Shown: positions 1 through 7,801 of the stretch, one piece after another
Layout: the number at the start of each line of letters is the position of its first letter
Numbering within the stretch: the first letter of the stretch is position 1
Assembly (NCBI GenBank): GCA_903863845.1
Contig: CAIPDP010000073.1
Span: 1 to 64,000 of the forward strand
Direction: 5' to 3'
DNA length: 64,000 nt
Source of the DNA: an uncultured Mucilaginibacter sp.
Lineage (GTDB): Bacteria; Bacteroidota; Bacteroidia; Sphingobacteriales; Sphingobacteriaceae
The notes under the pieces: generated by a model
Seen by the model: the letters and a program-made list of their open reading frames with translations, nothing else
The model's database searches: none
What the model was told of the DNA's origin: nothing
Position numbers and translations under genes: made by a program

Positions 1-130
1 TACCTGGTTTATCACTCCGGCGCATGATCACTTCGTCGCCCGGTTCGTTTACTGCAAAGCCGAGAACGTCAAAGCCGCAAACCACATTGGCGACGGTGGC
101 AGGGGCAAAAACTTTAATAGAATCTTTCAT
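1..130 (-). CDS. thrB: homoserine kinase, N-terminal part (cut by window edge)
   Basis: The reverse strand opens with ATG at 130 and runs off the left edge, giving about 43 residues. The visible start (MKDSIKVFAPATVANVVCGF) matches the N-terminus of GHMP-family homoserine kinases, which phosphorylate homoserine on the way to threonine. It lies 56 bases downstream of thrA on the same strand, the usual thrA-thrB order, so both are probably read from the attenuated promoter near 2.8 kb. The ATP-binding GHMP motif is not in the window, so the call rests on the N-terminal match and on position. The track does not list this ORF because it is truncated. Confidence 0.85.
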   Translation of the reverse strand, partial: MKDSIKVFAPATVANVVCGFDVLGFAVNEPGDEVIMRRSDKPG

Positions 131-186
131 TTATATCATTAGGACCATAGTCCATCCATTAAATCAGGGTATAGGCCCGATGTCTG

Positions 187-2637
187 CTATTTCGCTCCTA
201 CGTTAATCAAATCAGCAAAAACACCGGCAGCGGTAACTTCTGCACCCGCACCAGGTCCTTTTACAACAAGAGGCCTGTCTTTGTAACGGTCGGTTGTAAA
301 CGAAATTATATTGTCACTACCCGACATGATAAAGAATGGGTGAGTTTCATCGACCATTTGTAAAGTGATGGTTGCTTTACCACCTTCCAGTTTGCCGATA
401 TAACGCAAGGCTTTACCACTGGTTTTAGCCTTATTCTTCAAATCTTCAAAATAGGCATCTTCGGCCTTTAAAGCTGCATAAAAATCTTCAACCGTAGGCG
501 CCTCAATACAGCTTTTTGGTAAAATACTTTCGATATGAACCTCAGCCGCTTCCATCGGATATCCGGCATCACGTGCCAGAATCAGCATTTTGCGCATAAA
601 ATCGGTGCCTTTAAGGTCATCCCGCGGATCTGGTTCGGTATAGCCATTTTCCTGCGCCAGTTTAACAATATCATGGAAACTGGTATCACCTTTAAAATAA
701 TTGAAGATAAAGGAAATAGTTCCGGACAGGATCGCTTCTATCCGCATTACCCGGTCGCCGCTATTCATCAGGTTTTTTAAAGTGCTGATGATTGGCAGGC
801 CCGCACCTACGTTAGTTTCGTAAAAAAAGTCGACACCATGCTGGCGGGCAGTATCGCGGAAGGTTTTATACTGCTTATAATCTGCCGAGTTGCCGATCTT
901 GTTACAGGTAACTATAGATATTGTCGATTTAAATATTTCTTCATAATGCTTTACCGGAACCGGGCTTGCGGTATTGTCGATGAACACACAATTGGGCAGG
1001 TTCATGGCTTTCATTTGATTTACAAAACCCGCCAGGTCGGCCAGGTCGCCATGCTGTTGCAGTTCCTCCTGCCAGTTATCCAGCGAAAAGCCATCGGCAT
1101 TAAATATCATTTTCCGGGTATTGCTGATACCCACTATCTTAACCTGGATGCCATTTTTTTCCTTCAAGTGTTCCTTGTGCTGGTTTAACTGTTTAAACAA
1201 AGTTTTCCCGATGTTTCCGGTACCAAGGCAAAATGCATGGAGGGTTTTATTAAGTTGTACAAAAAATGCATCATGCACTGCATTGAGCGCTTTGGCAAGG
1301 TCGCTTTTAGCGATGATCACCGAAATATTGTATTCTGACGAGCCTTGTGCAATTGCCCTTACATTTACGCCGTTGCGCCCGAGTGCAAAAAATAATTTTC
1401 CGGAAATACCGGGCGTTTCTTTCATATTTTCGCCCACAATAGCCAGTATCGCCAGTTCTTTTTCTGTTTTGGGATGATCGAGTTTGGCAGCCAATAGTTC
1501 CAGTTCAAACTCCTGCTCAATAACCCTTTCGGCCTTTTCAGCATCTGAAGGAGCAACTGCGAAAGTGATGCTGTGCTCTGAGGAAGATTGAGTGATAAGG
1601 ATGATATTGATCTGTTCGCGGGCAAGTAATGAGAACAGACGTCCGCTGAAGCCTGATTTGCCAACCATACCGCTACCTTCAACGTTAATGATGCTGATCT
1701 CGTTAATGGAAGATATGCCTTTGATAGGCTGTGATGAAACCTTGCAATGGTGTTGAATGATAGTACCGGGAAAATCAACATCAAAGGTATTTTTGATCAG
1801 GATCGGTATCTTCTTCAAAAAAGCCGGGATCATTGTTGGCGGATAGATCACCTTGGCTCCAAAATACGAAAGCTCCATTGCTTCGGTATAGGTAAGCTCC
1901 GGCAAAGAAAAAGCTTTCTTAACCATTCGCGGATCGGCGGTCATCATGCCGTTAACGTCGGTCCATATTTGTATTTCAGAAGCATGGAGCGCTGCACCGA
2001 AAATAGCTGCGGTATAATCACTGCCGCCCCGCCCCAGGGTAGTTATCTGGTTTGCATCATTTGAAGCGATGAAACCGGTAACAAATAATATTTTTCCGGG
2101 GTTCTCATTCACAAAAGCCCTGATCAATTGTTCGGTTAATACGGTATTCACTTTGGCATTACCAAATTCGTTATCCGTTTTGATCAGTTCAGAGGCATCA
2201 ACATATTGTGGTTCAGGGAAAGATTCTGCAGCAAGTTTGCTGATGAGCAGGGTTGAACAGCGTTCACCATAACTTAATATTTGGTCGCGGGTCTTTGGCG
2301 TTAGCTCACGGAGGGTTGATACTCCCTGCAACAATTCTTCCAGGTGGTTAAAATTGATCTTCAGCCCCGTAAATGCCGGATTTTGGTGTTGCACATTAAG
2401 CAGGGTCCGCACCATTTCGAAATGGCGGCTCTCCAGTTCTGCCAGCTGTGTGCTAAAATCGCCACCGGATGCTGCACTTTCGGCCATGGCCGACAAAAGG
2501 TTGGTAACACCACTCATCGCCGACAATACCACTACTGGCTTTTCCCCCGCTTCGTATTCTTTCTTAAGTATATCGATCACAGTGCGTATACTTTGGGCTG
2601 AACCGACTGAGGTACCTCCAAATTTTAATATCTTCAT
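187..2637 (-). CDS. thrA: bifunctional aspartate kinase / homoserine dehydrogenase
   Basis: A fused enzyme of 816 residues catalysing the first and third steps from aspartate towards threonine. The N-terminal kinase begins KFGGTSVG (residues 4-11) and has TLGRGGSDYTA near 202. Two ACT-type regulatory segments follow (SGMVGKSGFSGRLF and ETPGISGKLFFALG), suggesting allosteric control by an amino acid. The dehydrogenase half begins with a nucleotide-binding AFCLGTGNIG at about 468 and carries EPDPRDDLKG near 668. I start it at the ATG at 2637, not at the track's 2664: the extra nine codons begin with TTG and are read straight out of the attenuator hairpin. Expression is probably controlled by that attenuator (see 2641-2801). 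thrB follows. Confidence 0.95.
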   Translation of the reverse strand: MKILKFGGTSVGSAQSIRTVIDILKKEYEAGEKPVVVLSAMSGVTNLLSAMAESAASGGDFSTQLAELESRHFEMVRTLLNVQHQNPAFTGLKINFNHLEELLQGVSTLRELTPKTRDQILSYGERCSTLLISKLAAESFPEPQYVDASELIKTDNEFGNAKVNTVLTEQLIRAFVNENPGKILFVTGFIASNDANQITTLGRGGSDYTAAIFGAALHASEIQIWTDVNGMMTADPRMVKKAFSLPELTYTEAMELSYFGAKVIYPPTMIPAFLKKIPILIKNTFDVDFPGTIIQHHCKVSSQPIKGISSINEISIINVEGSGMVGKSGFSGRLFSLLAREQINIILITQSSSEHSITFAVAPSDAEKAERVIEQEFELELLAAKLDHPKTEKELAILAIVGENMKETPGISGKLFFALGRNGVNVRAIAQGSSEYNISVIIAKSDLAKALNAVHDAFFVQLNKTLHAFCLGTGNIGKTLFKQLNQHKEHLKEKNGIQVKIVGISNTRKMIFNADGFSLDNWQEELQQHGDLADLAGFVNQMKAMNLPNCVFIDNTASPVPVKHYEEIFKSTISIVTCNKIGNSADYKQYKTFRDTARQHGVDFFYETNVGAGLPIISTLKNLMNSGDRVMRIEAILSGTISFIFNYFKGDTSFHDIVKLAQENGYTEPDPRDDLKGTDFMRKMLILARDAGYPMEAAEVHIESILPKSCIEAPTVEDFYAALKAEDAYFEDLKNKAKTSGKALRYIGKLEGGKATITLQMVDETHPFFIMSGSDNIISFTTDRYKDRPLVVKGPGAGAEVTAAGVFADLINVGAK

Positions 2638-2640
2638 TTT

Positions 2641-2677
2641 GTTAAATAAAAAAGCCTTCCCCAATTCGGAGGAAGGC
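2641..2677 (-). terminator. thr attenuator terminator hairpin
   Basis: On the minus strand GCCTTCC pairs with GGAAGGC, with two further CC/GG pairs across a bulged T and a GAATT loop. The stem runs directly into TTTTTTATTTA. It ends 3 bases before the thrA start codon and begins 37 bases after the leader-peptide stop. Its 5' arm contains CTTCCTCCG, complementary over 9 bases to the end of the leader ORF (plus-strand 2719-2727), which gives a ready alternative antiterminator pairing. Confidence 0.88.
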
Positions 2678-2714
2678 GTTCTGTTGGTTTCTTGCTATAG
2701 TTTACACCAAACGA

Positions 2715-2780
2715 TCATCTTCCTCCGGGTATGTTCCCAGTGGTTGTTGTAGTTGTCGTTATAGTGCTTTTAATGATCAT
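2715..2780 (-). CDS. thrL: thr operon leader peptide (attenuator)
   Basis: A 21-residue ORF too short for the track, reading M-I-I-K-S, then an eight-Thr/one-Ile run (STITTTTTTT), then GNIPGGR and TGA. Eight Thr and four Ile codons in 21 fit sensing of charged tRNA-Thr and tRNA-Ile, and the layout resembles the enterobacterial thr leader peptide. It sits between a candidate promoter and a terminator hairpin just before thrA. The final Gly-Gly-Arg codons are themselves the complement of the terminator's 5' arm, so a ribosome at the stop codon would cover the antiterminator strand. No clear Shine-Dalgarno sequence is seen. The peptide and pairing are read directly; the regulation is inferred. 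Confidence 0.88.
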   Translation of the reverse strand: MIIKSTITTTTTTTGNIPGGR

Positions 2781-2793
2781 GTTTCTGACGGCC

Positions 2794-2826
2794 GTAAAGT
2801 AAACAGATATTTTTGGAATATGCAAA
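2794..2826 (-). promoter_or_regulatory. candidate thr operon promoter
   Basis: On the minus strand TTTG (2826-2823), a 21-nt gap and TACTTTAC (2801-2794) resemble the Bacteroidota vegetative consensus TTG-N17-23-TAnnTTTG with one mismatch in the last base. A start site near 2788 would leave a leader of only about eight bases before the thrL ATG. Confidence 0.55.
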
Positions 2827-2862
2827 TGGTAATTATTTTTTGTTAGTAGGTCCAAACTTAGC

Positions 2863-3870
2863 CTAGTGGGTCACCAGCGCAATTGAATTGGCTGTGGCAT
2901 AATTTGACAAAACTATTGCCACACCATTGCGCCAATAGCCGGCATAAGTGCCAAACTCTGCTGCCACATAGATGTCCTGACCGCTGGCTGCTACACCATA
3001 AGCTATATTAGTGGAGCTGTAGCCGCTTTGCAAAGGCTTCTGTACATCATCTACCCAAACGTTAGGTTGGCCTATCTGGTTTACCGGATTGATATTGCCA
3101 GCGACATATATACCATCGTTATCAACAGCTATCCCACTGGTAAATGAGGCATAGTTATTTGTAAGATAAGTAGGGTTATTATTTTTCCAGTAAGCCGCTC
3201 CGTAAATACCATCGTAACCCCCAACATAAACATCAGAACCTGCTACAACAATTGAGTTAACCGCTGTATAGGAAGTTGGCGCTCTGTTAAGTGTAATCGC
3301 AACTCCATTTTTCCATACCTTACCATCGTTGCCATCTGTACCGGCCAGGTAAACATTGCCATTACTGATCGCTATACCCGAAATGCTGGCGTTTGCAGTA
3401 CCGTCTGTAAGCACGGTTAATGCGCCATTTTTCCAATAGGCAGCTACACTTTTGCCCAGTGGATAAAATATATCCCCGGCCACATATACATTTCCATTAT
3501 CAACGGCAATTGCATTCGCGGTTGCCCAGGCTGTCCCATCAGTAAGAACAACTTCTTTGCCATTTTTCCAGTAAACCGCTTTTGCATTGCCGTTACTGGC
3601 CTGCAAATGATATCCCGAAACATATACGTCGTTGTGATCAATGGCTATCCCAGTAGCCAATGCGGCGGTTAAACTATCAGATAGTTTTACGATCGAACCG
3701 TTTTTCCAGTAACATGCTATATAGGCATTATTAATGGTGTTAAGCGCCTGGATACCACCTGAAATATATACATCCACTTGTTTGGCTGGCGCTGGCGTAT
3801 TGCTTTTTTTACAGGAAGTGATAGCAAAAGCCATGAAGCCTGCAGCGAGGAAAAAGCGAAGTACTTTCAT
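2863..3870 (-). CDS. lipoprotein with seven YWKNG repeats, probable beta-propeller
   Basis: A 335-residue protein starting with a lipoprotein signal (hydrophobic stretch then TSC, Cys at 20), so it should be anchored to a membrane facing the periplasm or outside. After a short Pro/Ala linker it is built of repeats of about 45 residues, each pairing a VYVAG/VYVSG strand with a YWKNG-like turn and an L[TS]DG element. I count seven repeats: CYWKNG, VYWKNG, AYWKNG, VWKNG, AYWKNN, NVWVDD and GYWRNG. Seven such units suit a seven-bladed propeller, but the fold is inferred. No catalytic motif is evident and I do not assign a function. It is followed by the thr promoter region and diverges from rsgA. 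Confidence 0.7.
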   Translation of the reverse strand: MKVLRFFLAAGFMAFAITSCKKSNTPAPAKQVDVYISGGIQALNTINNAYIACYWKNGSIVKLSDSLTAALATGIAIDHNDVYVSGYHLQASNGNAKAVYWKNGKEVVLTDGTAWATANAIAVDNGNVYVAGDIFYPLGKSVAAYWKNGALTVLTDGTANASISGIAISNGNVYLAGTDGNDGKVWKNGVAITLNRAPTSYTAVNSIVVAGSDVYVGGYDGIYGAAYWKNNNPTYLTNNYASFTSGIAVDNDGIYVAGNINPVNQIGQPNVWVDDVQKPLQSGYSSTNIAYGVAASGQDIYVAAEFGTYAGYWRNGVAIVLSNYATANSIALVTH

Positions 3871-3936
3871 TAATTAGAGGTTTACCCATGTAAATTTAAT
3901 TTTAATAAACAAAATAATGAGCAAAATCGACCGAAT

Positions 3937-3967
3937 TTTATTCGCCATGGCAAATTCAATACCTTTG
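3937..3967 (+). promoter_or_regulatory. candidate rsgA promoter
   Basis: TACCTTTG at 3960-3967 is a full match to the Bacteroidota -7 element TAnnTTTG. The -33 element is poor (TTTA at 3937-3940, 19-nt gap). Transcription would begin within a few bases of the rsgA ATG at 3976, giving a leaderless or nearly leaderless mRNA. Confidence 0.35.
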
Positions 3968-3975
3968 CAGCCTTG

Positions 3976-4896
3976 ATGGAAGGACTTGTAACAAAATCTA
4001 CCGGCAGCTGGTACCAGGTAAAAACACCAGGCGGGCAGCGCGTCGATTGCCGCATCAAAGGGAAATTCAGAACGAAAGGCATAACCACCACCAACCCGAT
4101 TGCGGTAGGCGACCAGGTAGATTTTACGATGGAGCCAGAATTAGGTACCGGAGTGATCACTGATTTGCACCAGCGTAAAAATTACATCATCCGCAAATCA
4201 ATCAACTTATCAAAACAAGCACAGATACTGGCGGCCAACCTCGACCAGGCTTTCCTTGTGGTTACCCTGGCGTCGCCTCGCACATCATTGGGCTTTATCG
4301 ACCGCTTCCTGGTTTCGGCCGAAGCCTATGATATTCCGGCCAGTCTTGTGTTCAATAAGCTGGATCTTTTCAGTGATGAGGGCCTCGCGATACTCGACGA
4401 ATTCAAAGCTATTTACCAAAATATTGGTTACCCATGTTACGAAGTTTCGGCGCTGGAAGGGACGCATGTCGACCAGGTAGCTGAAGCGATCAGGGATAAA
4501 GTTACTTTGTTCTCGGGTCACTCTGGTGTTGGCAAATCAAGCCTGATCAATACTTTGCTGCCGGAACTTCAATTGCGGACCACCGAAATATCCGAATGGC
4601 ACGACAAAGGCATGCACACCACCACCTTTGCCGAAATGTTCGAACTACCCCATGGTGGCTATATCATCGATACGCCGGGTATCCGCGAACTGGGTGTGAT
4701 CGATATAGAAAAACAGGAATTGAGCCACTTCTTTCCCGAAATGCGCGCCAGACTGAATCAATGCCGATTTAACAGTTGCCGTCATATTACGGAGCCGGGC
4801 TGCGCTATTATCAAAGCTGTGGAAGAGGGTGAAATATCGCAATCCCGTTACGAAAGTTACCTTAGTATCTATCATGGTAATGATACCCGTGCCTAA
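3976..4896 (+). CDS. rsgA: ribosome small-subunit-dependent GTPase RsgA
   Basis: A 306-residue GTPase that assists maturation of the 30S ribosomal subunit. The N-terminal third is the OB-fold RNA-binding part. The GTPase motifs occur in the circularly permuted order typical of the family: FNKLD (G4) first, then the P-loop GHSGVGKSSLIN, then DTPGIRELG (G3). The C-terminal zinc knuckle is visible as CRFNSCRHITEPGC. I use the ATG at 3976; the track's 3973 start is a TTG one codon earlier. dtd and a MazG-type gene follow on the same strand, but a long inverted repeat (4901-5020) separates rsgA from dtd. Confidence 0.95.
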   Translation: MEGLVTKSTGSWYQVKTPGGQRVDCRIKGKFRTKGITTTNPIAVGDQVDFTMEPELGTGVITDLHQRKNYIIRKSINLSKQAQILAANLDQAFLVVTLASPRTSLGFIDRFLVSAEAYDIPASLVFNKLDLFSDEGLAILDEFKAIYQNIGYPCYEVSALEGTHVDQVAEAIRDKVTLFSGHSGVGKSSLINTLLPELQLRTTEISEWHDKGMHTTTFAEMFELPHGGYIIDTPGIRELGVIDIEKQELSHFFPEMRARLNQCRFNSCRHITEPGCAIIKAVEEGEISQSRYESYLSIYHGNDTRA

Positions 4897-4900
4897 ACAG

Positions 4901-5020
4901 ACACGAATTAAGGCGAATAGGCGCTAATCTTAAATCTTTTATTATGCAAATTTTACCCGATTAGTAATAATTCGTGCTTATCAATTCGTGAAATTCGCCC
5001 TAATTCGTGAAATTCGTGCC
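4901..5020. repeat. inverted repeat with AATTCGTG words between rsgA and dtd
   Basis: CACGAATTAAGGCGAAT (4902-4918) pairs with ATTCGCCCTAATTCGTG (4993-5009) with a single G/T-type mismatch over 17 bp and a loop of 74. The right side is a run of about 9-nt words: AATTCGTGA, AATTCGCCC, TAATTCGTG, AAATTCGTG. It starts 4 bases after the rsgA stop and ends 6 bases before dtd. It lacks a T-tract, so I call it a repeat and not a terminator. Confidence 0.7.
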
Positions 5021-5025
5021 AACAT

Positions 5026-5484
5026 ATGAGAGCTGTTATACAAAGAGTAACCCATGCCAGTTGTATGGTTGAGGGCAATATCACCGGCGAGATCGGTATT
5101 GGTTTCCTCGTGCTTTTAGGGGTGGAAGATGTTGATACCGATGAAGACCTGCAATGGCTGGCGCAAAAGATAGCTGCCATGCGCATTTTTGGTGACGAGA
5201 ACGGAATGATGAATAAATCGCTGGCTGATATCAATGGCGACATTTTGCTGATATCGCAATTTACTTTGTTAGCCCAAACCAAAAAAGGCAATCGTCCGGG
5301 CTTCCTCCGCGCTGCCAGGCCCGATAAGGCAATTCCGATGTATGAAGCGATGATCCGGGAATTAGAAAAGCTGACCGGCAAAAAAGTGGCTACCGGGATT
5401 TTTGGTGCCGATATGAAGATCAGTTTGCTGAATGATGGACCCGTCACGATTGTAATGGACACGAAAGATAAGGACAACCACTAA
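5026..5484 (+). CDS. dtd: D-aminoacyl-tRNA deacylase
   Basis: A 152-residue enzyme that removes wrongly attached D-amino acids from tRNA. The N-terminus MRAVIQRVTHASC is typical, the conserved LLISQFTLLAQTKKGNRPGF segment begins near residue 76, and the second active-site motif NDGPVTI lies close to the C-terminus. Length matches the family. The following MazG-type gene begins 10 bases downstream, so the two are probably co-transcribed. Confidence 0.94.
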   Translation: MRAVIQRVTHASCMVEGNITGEIGIGFLVLLGVEDVDTDEDLQWLAQKIAAMRIFGDENGMMNKSLADINGDILLISQFTLLAQTKKGNRPGFLRAARPDKAIPMYEAMIRELEKLTGKKVATGIFGADMKISLLNDGPVTIVMDTKDKDNH

Positions 5485-5494
5485 TTTTATTTTT

Positions 5495-5821
5495 ATGGAG
5501 ATAGCGCAGGCGCAACTTCTTGTAGACAACTGGATCAAAACTACCGGCATCCGATATTTCAACGAACTGACGAATACGGCCATCATGATGGAGGAAGTTG
5601 GGGAAGTGGCCCGCATTATGGCGCGGCAATATGGCGAACAGTCTTTCAAAAAATCGGATGAGGAAGTGAACCTGGCAGATGAGATGGCCGACGTGCTTTT
5701 TGTGCTGATCTGCCTGGCGAACCAAACCGGTATCGACCTCACATCCGCACTCGAAAAGAACCTGGAAAAAAAGAGCATCCGCGATGCAGACCGGCATCGC
5801 AATAATGAGAAATTGAAATAA
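5495..5821 (+). CDS. MazG-type nucleotide pyrophosphohydrolase
   Basis: A 108-residue single-domain all-alpha NTP pyrophosphohydrolase. The metal-binding pattern is present as EEVGE (about 31-35) and, some 30 residues later, EMAD in LADEMADVLFVL, matching EExxE...ExxD. Proteins of this size hydrolyse non-canonical or excess nucleoside triphosphates to monophosphates; the substrate cannot be told from sequence. It is 10 bases behind dtd and convergent with comB, whose stop lies 4 bases beyond. Confidence 0.85.
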   Translation: MEIAQAQLLVDNWIKTTGIRYFNELTNTAIMMEEVGEVARIMARQYGEQSFKKSDEEVNLADEMADVLFVLICLANQTGIDLTSALEKNLEKKSIRDADRHRNNEKLK

Positions 5822-5824
5822 TTT

Positions 5825-6550
5825 TTAGCTTAATCTAACCAGTTTCTCCCCCACTAAAACAGGTATGGAGGAGGTGATATCCACATTCAAACAAAACGCA
5901 ATATCCTTTTCAATACCTAATTTTTTCAAACGCTCGCTATGCGACGTTTTAGCGAGGTAGCCGGGCAGATCATCTTTGGCCAACTGATAAAGATCATTGG
6001 CTGCAATGGCCGGGTCGTCCAGTTTGAAACTACTGCCTTTTATTTGTTCGATCACTGCGCCTGCGAAGATGGTATCTTCCAGGTTAAAGTTATTTTTCCA
6101 GCCCGCACAAACTAACAGGATGCTTTCGTTTTGTATTTTGAGCCATTTACTTAATGCGGTCAAATTTAAAAATGAACCAATGACGATCCTTTTCGCACTC
6201 CTGGAAAGGTGTAAAGCCTGGGTGCCATTGGTTGTAGTTAATACAACTGTTTTGCCTCCAACTTTTTCCCGCGTATAAGAAAAGGGGGAATTGCCAAAAT
6301 CAAATCCAGCAACAACCTCCCCATTGCGCTCGGCTGCAAGCAGGTAGTTTAAGCCAATGTTACGGTAGGCTATACATTCTTCTACCTCAGCAACTGGAAT
6401 GATCGCTTCCGCACCATTATCAATACCATAACAAATGGATGAGGTGGCTCTGAAAATATCAACGATCACAACTATATAATCCTCAACATTATATTGAGGA
6501 ATTAAAGCTGGTGAGAGACAAACGTGGAGGTTTTTGGGTGGATTGAGCAT
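5825..6550 (-). CDS. comB: ComB-like 2-phosphosulfolactate phosphatase family protein
   Basis: A 241-residue protein of the ComB family. Recognisable features are VVIVDIFRATSSICYGIDNG near the N-terminus, VVLTTTNGTQAL in the middle and LEDTIFAGAVIEQI in the second half. The founding member removes phosphate from phosphosulfolactate in methanogen coenzyme M synthesis; no other coenzyme M gene is visible here, so the natural substrate is uncertain. The track start (ATG at 6565) lies inside the left arm of a long hairpin (6561-6632), so I prefer the ATG at 6550 just past it. It follows gcvT on the same strand with the hairpin between. Confidence 0.8.
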   Translation of the reverse strand: MLNPPKNLHVCLSPALIPQYNVEDYIVVIVDIFRATSSICYGIDNGAEAIIPVAEVEECIAYRNIGLNYLLAAERNGEVVAGFDFGNSPFSYTREKVGGKTVVLTTTNGTQALHLSRSAKRIVIGSFLNLTALSKWLKIQNESILLVCAGWKNNFNLEDTIFAGAVIEQIKGSSFKLDDPAIAANDLYQLAKDDLPGYLAKTSHSERLKKLGIEKDIAFCLNVDITSSIPVLVGEKLVRLS

Positions 6551-6560
6551 TGGTGAACAT

Positions 6561-6632
6561 GTCATTGGGTCATTAAGTCATTGCATTGGCGGCGTACAAT
6601 CAATGACTTAATGACCCAATGACCTAATGACT
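6561..6632. repeat. long perfect inverted repeat of 8-nt words between gcvT and comB
   Basis: The arms 6561-6583 and 6601-6623 are perfectly complementary over 23 bp, and ATTG/CAAT extends the stem after a one-base bulge. Each arm is a phased run of octamers: GTCATTGG, GTCATTAA, GTCATTGC on the left and CAATGACT, TAATGACC, CAATGACC, TAATGACT on the right. The right tract runs into the gcvT stop codon. There is no T-tract on the minus strand. Confidence 0.85.
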
Positions 6633-7710
6633 ATTTATAAAAAGGCGGCTTAACAATTTGTGCTTTAACTTTATTATCCCTGATGAGGATGTATATATCA
6701 GTGCCTTCTTTGGCAAATTCAGATTTTACATAACCCATACCAATTGCTTTCTGCAGTGAAGGCGATTGGGTGCCAGATGTTACCTTTCCTATCACCGAAC
6801 CTTCCGAATCAACAATATGATAATCATGGCGGGGAATACCACGCTCTATCATTTCAAAACCAACCAGTCGTTGCTTCAGGCCATCCTGCTTTTGTTGCAA
6901 CAGGGCCACTGAGTTAGTAAATTCTTTATTGAATTTGGTTACCCAACCAAGTCCGGCTTCCAAAGGCGACGTTTGGTCATCTATATCGTTGCCGTAAAGG
7001 CAGAAACCCATTTCCAAACGCAGGGTGTCACGTGCCCCAAGGCCGATAGGTTTGATACCAAATGGCTCGCCGGCTTCAAAAACAGCATTCCAAACCTGTT
7101 CTGCATCTTTATTATCTACATAGATCTCGAACCCACCTGCTCCGGTATAACCCGTAGCCGAAACCAGAACATTGTCGACGCCTGCAAACTTTCCTTTTTT
7201 GAAGGTGTAATATTCCATAGTACCAAGGTCGATATCGGTCAGGCTTTGTAGGGCGTCGGCTGCCTTAGGACCCTGTACTGCGAGCAATGAAGTACGGTCT
7301 GATATATTTTTCATATCCACCTGCTCCGTATTAAAACGAGCTATCCAGCTCCAATCTTTATCGATATTGGAAGCATTTACTACAAGCATATAGGTTTTTT
7401 CGTCGATACGATATACCAGCAGGTCGTCTACGATTCCACCACGTTCATTAGGCAGGCAAGAATATTGAACCTTTCCATCGTACAGTTTGGAAGCATCGTT
7501 GCTCGAAACCCGTTGGATCAGGTCGAGGGCATTTTCACCTTTTAAAATAAACTCCCCCATATGGCTCACATCAAACACACCTACGCCCTTGCGCACTGTA
7601 TCATGTTCAACATTTATACCAGCATATTGTACCGGCATGTTATAGCCGGCAAAAGGTACCATTTTAGCACCCAGAGCTATGTGTTTATGGGTTAAAGCAG
7701 TGTTTTTCAT
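6631..7710 (-). CDS. gcvT: glycine cleavage system T protein (aminomethyltransferase)
   Basis: A 359-residue tetrahydrofolate-dependent aminomethyltransferase that takes the aminomethyl group from the lipoyl H protein during glycine breakdown. Family landmarks are [13 protein letters not shown] near the start, [23 protein letters not shown] and the region [12 protein letters not shown] with [18 protein letters not shown] start at the ATG at 7710 ([10 protein letters not shown]); the track's 28 extra upstream residues have no family support. The P and H protein genes are not in this window. Its stop codon lies in the first word of the 8-nt repeat. Confidence 0.95.
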   Translation of the reverse strand: MKNTALTHKHIALGAKMVPFAGYNMPVQYAGINVEHDTVRKGVGVFDVSHMGEFILKGENALDLIQRVSSNDASKLYDGKVQYSCLPNERGGIVDDLLVYRIDEKTYMLVVNASNIDKDWSWIARFNTEQVDMKNISDRTSLLAVQGPKAADALQSLTDIDLGTMEYYTFKKGKFAGVDNVLVSATGYTGAGGFEIYVDNKDAEQVWNAVFEAGEPFGIKPIGLGARDTLRLEMGFCLYGNDIDDQTSPLEAGLGWVTKFNKEFTNSVALLQQKQDGLKQRLVGFEMIERGIPRHDYHIVDSEGSVIGKVTSGTQSPSLQKAIGMGYVKSEFAKEGTDIYILIRDNKVKAQIVKPPFYK

Positions 7711-7801
7711 AACAGTTAAGTTGGCGCAAAAGTAATGAATTTGTTTGTTGTAAGGTTGAAATGTTTCCCTATGCGCGGAAAAGCACCATTTCAATAAAAG
7801 A

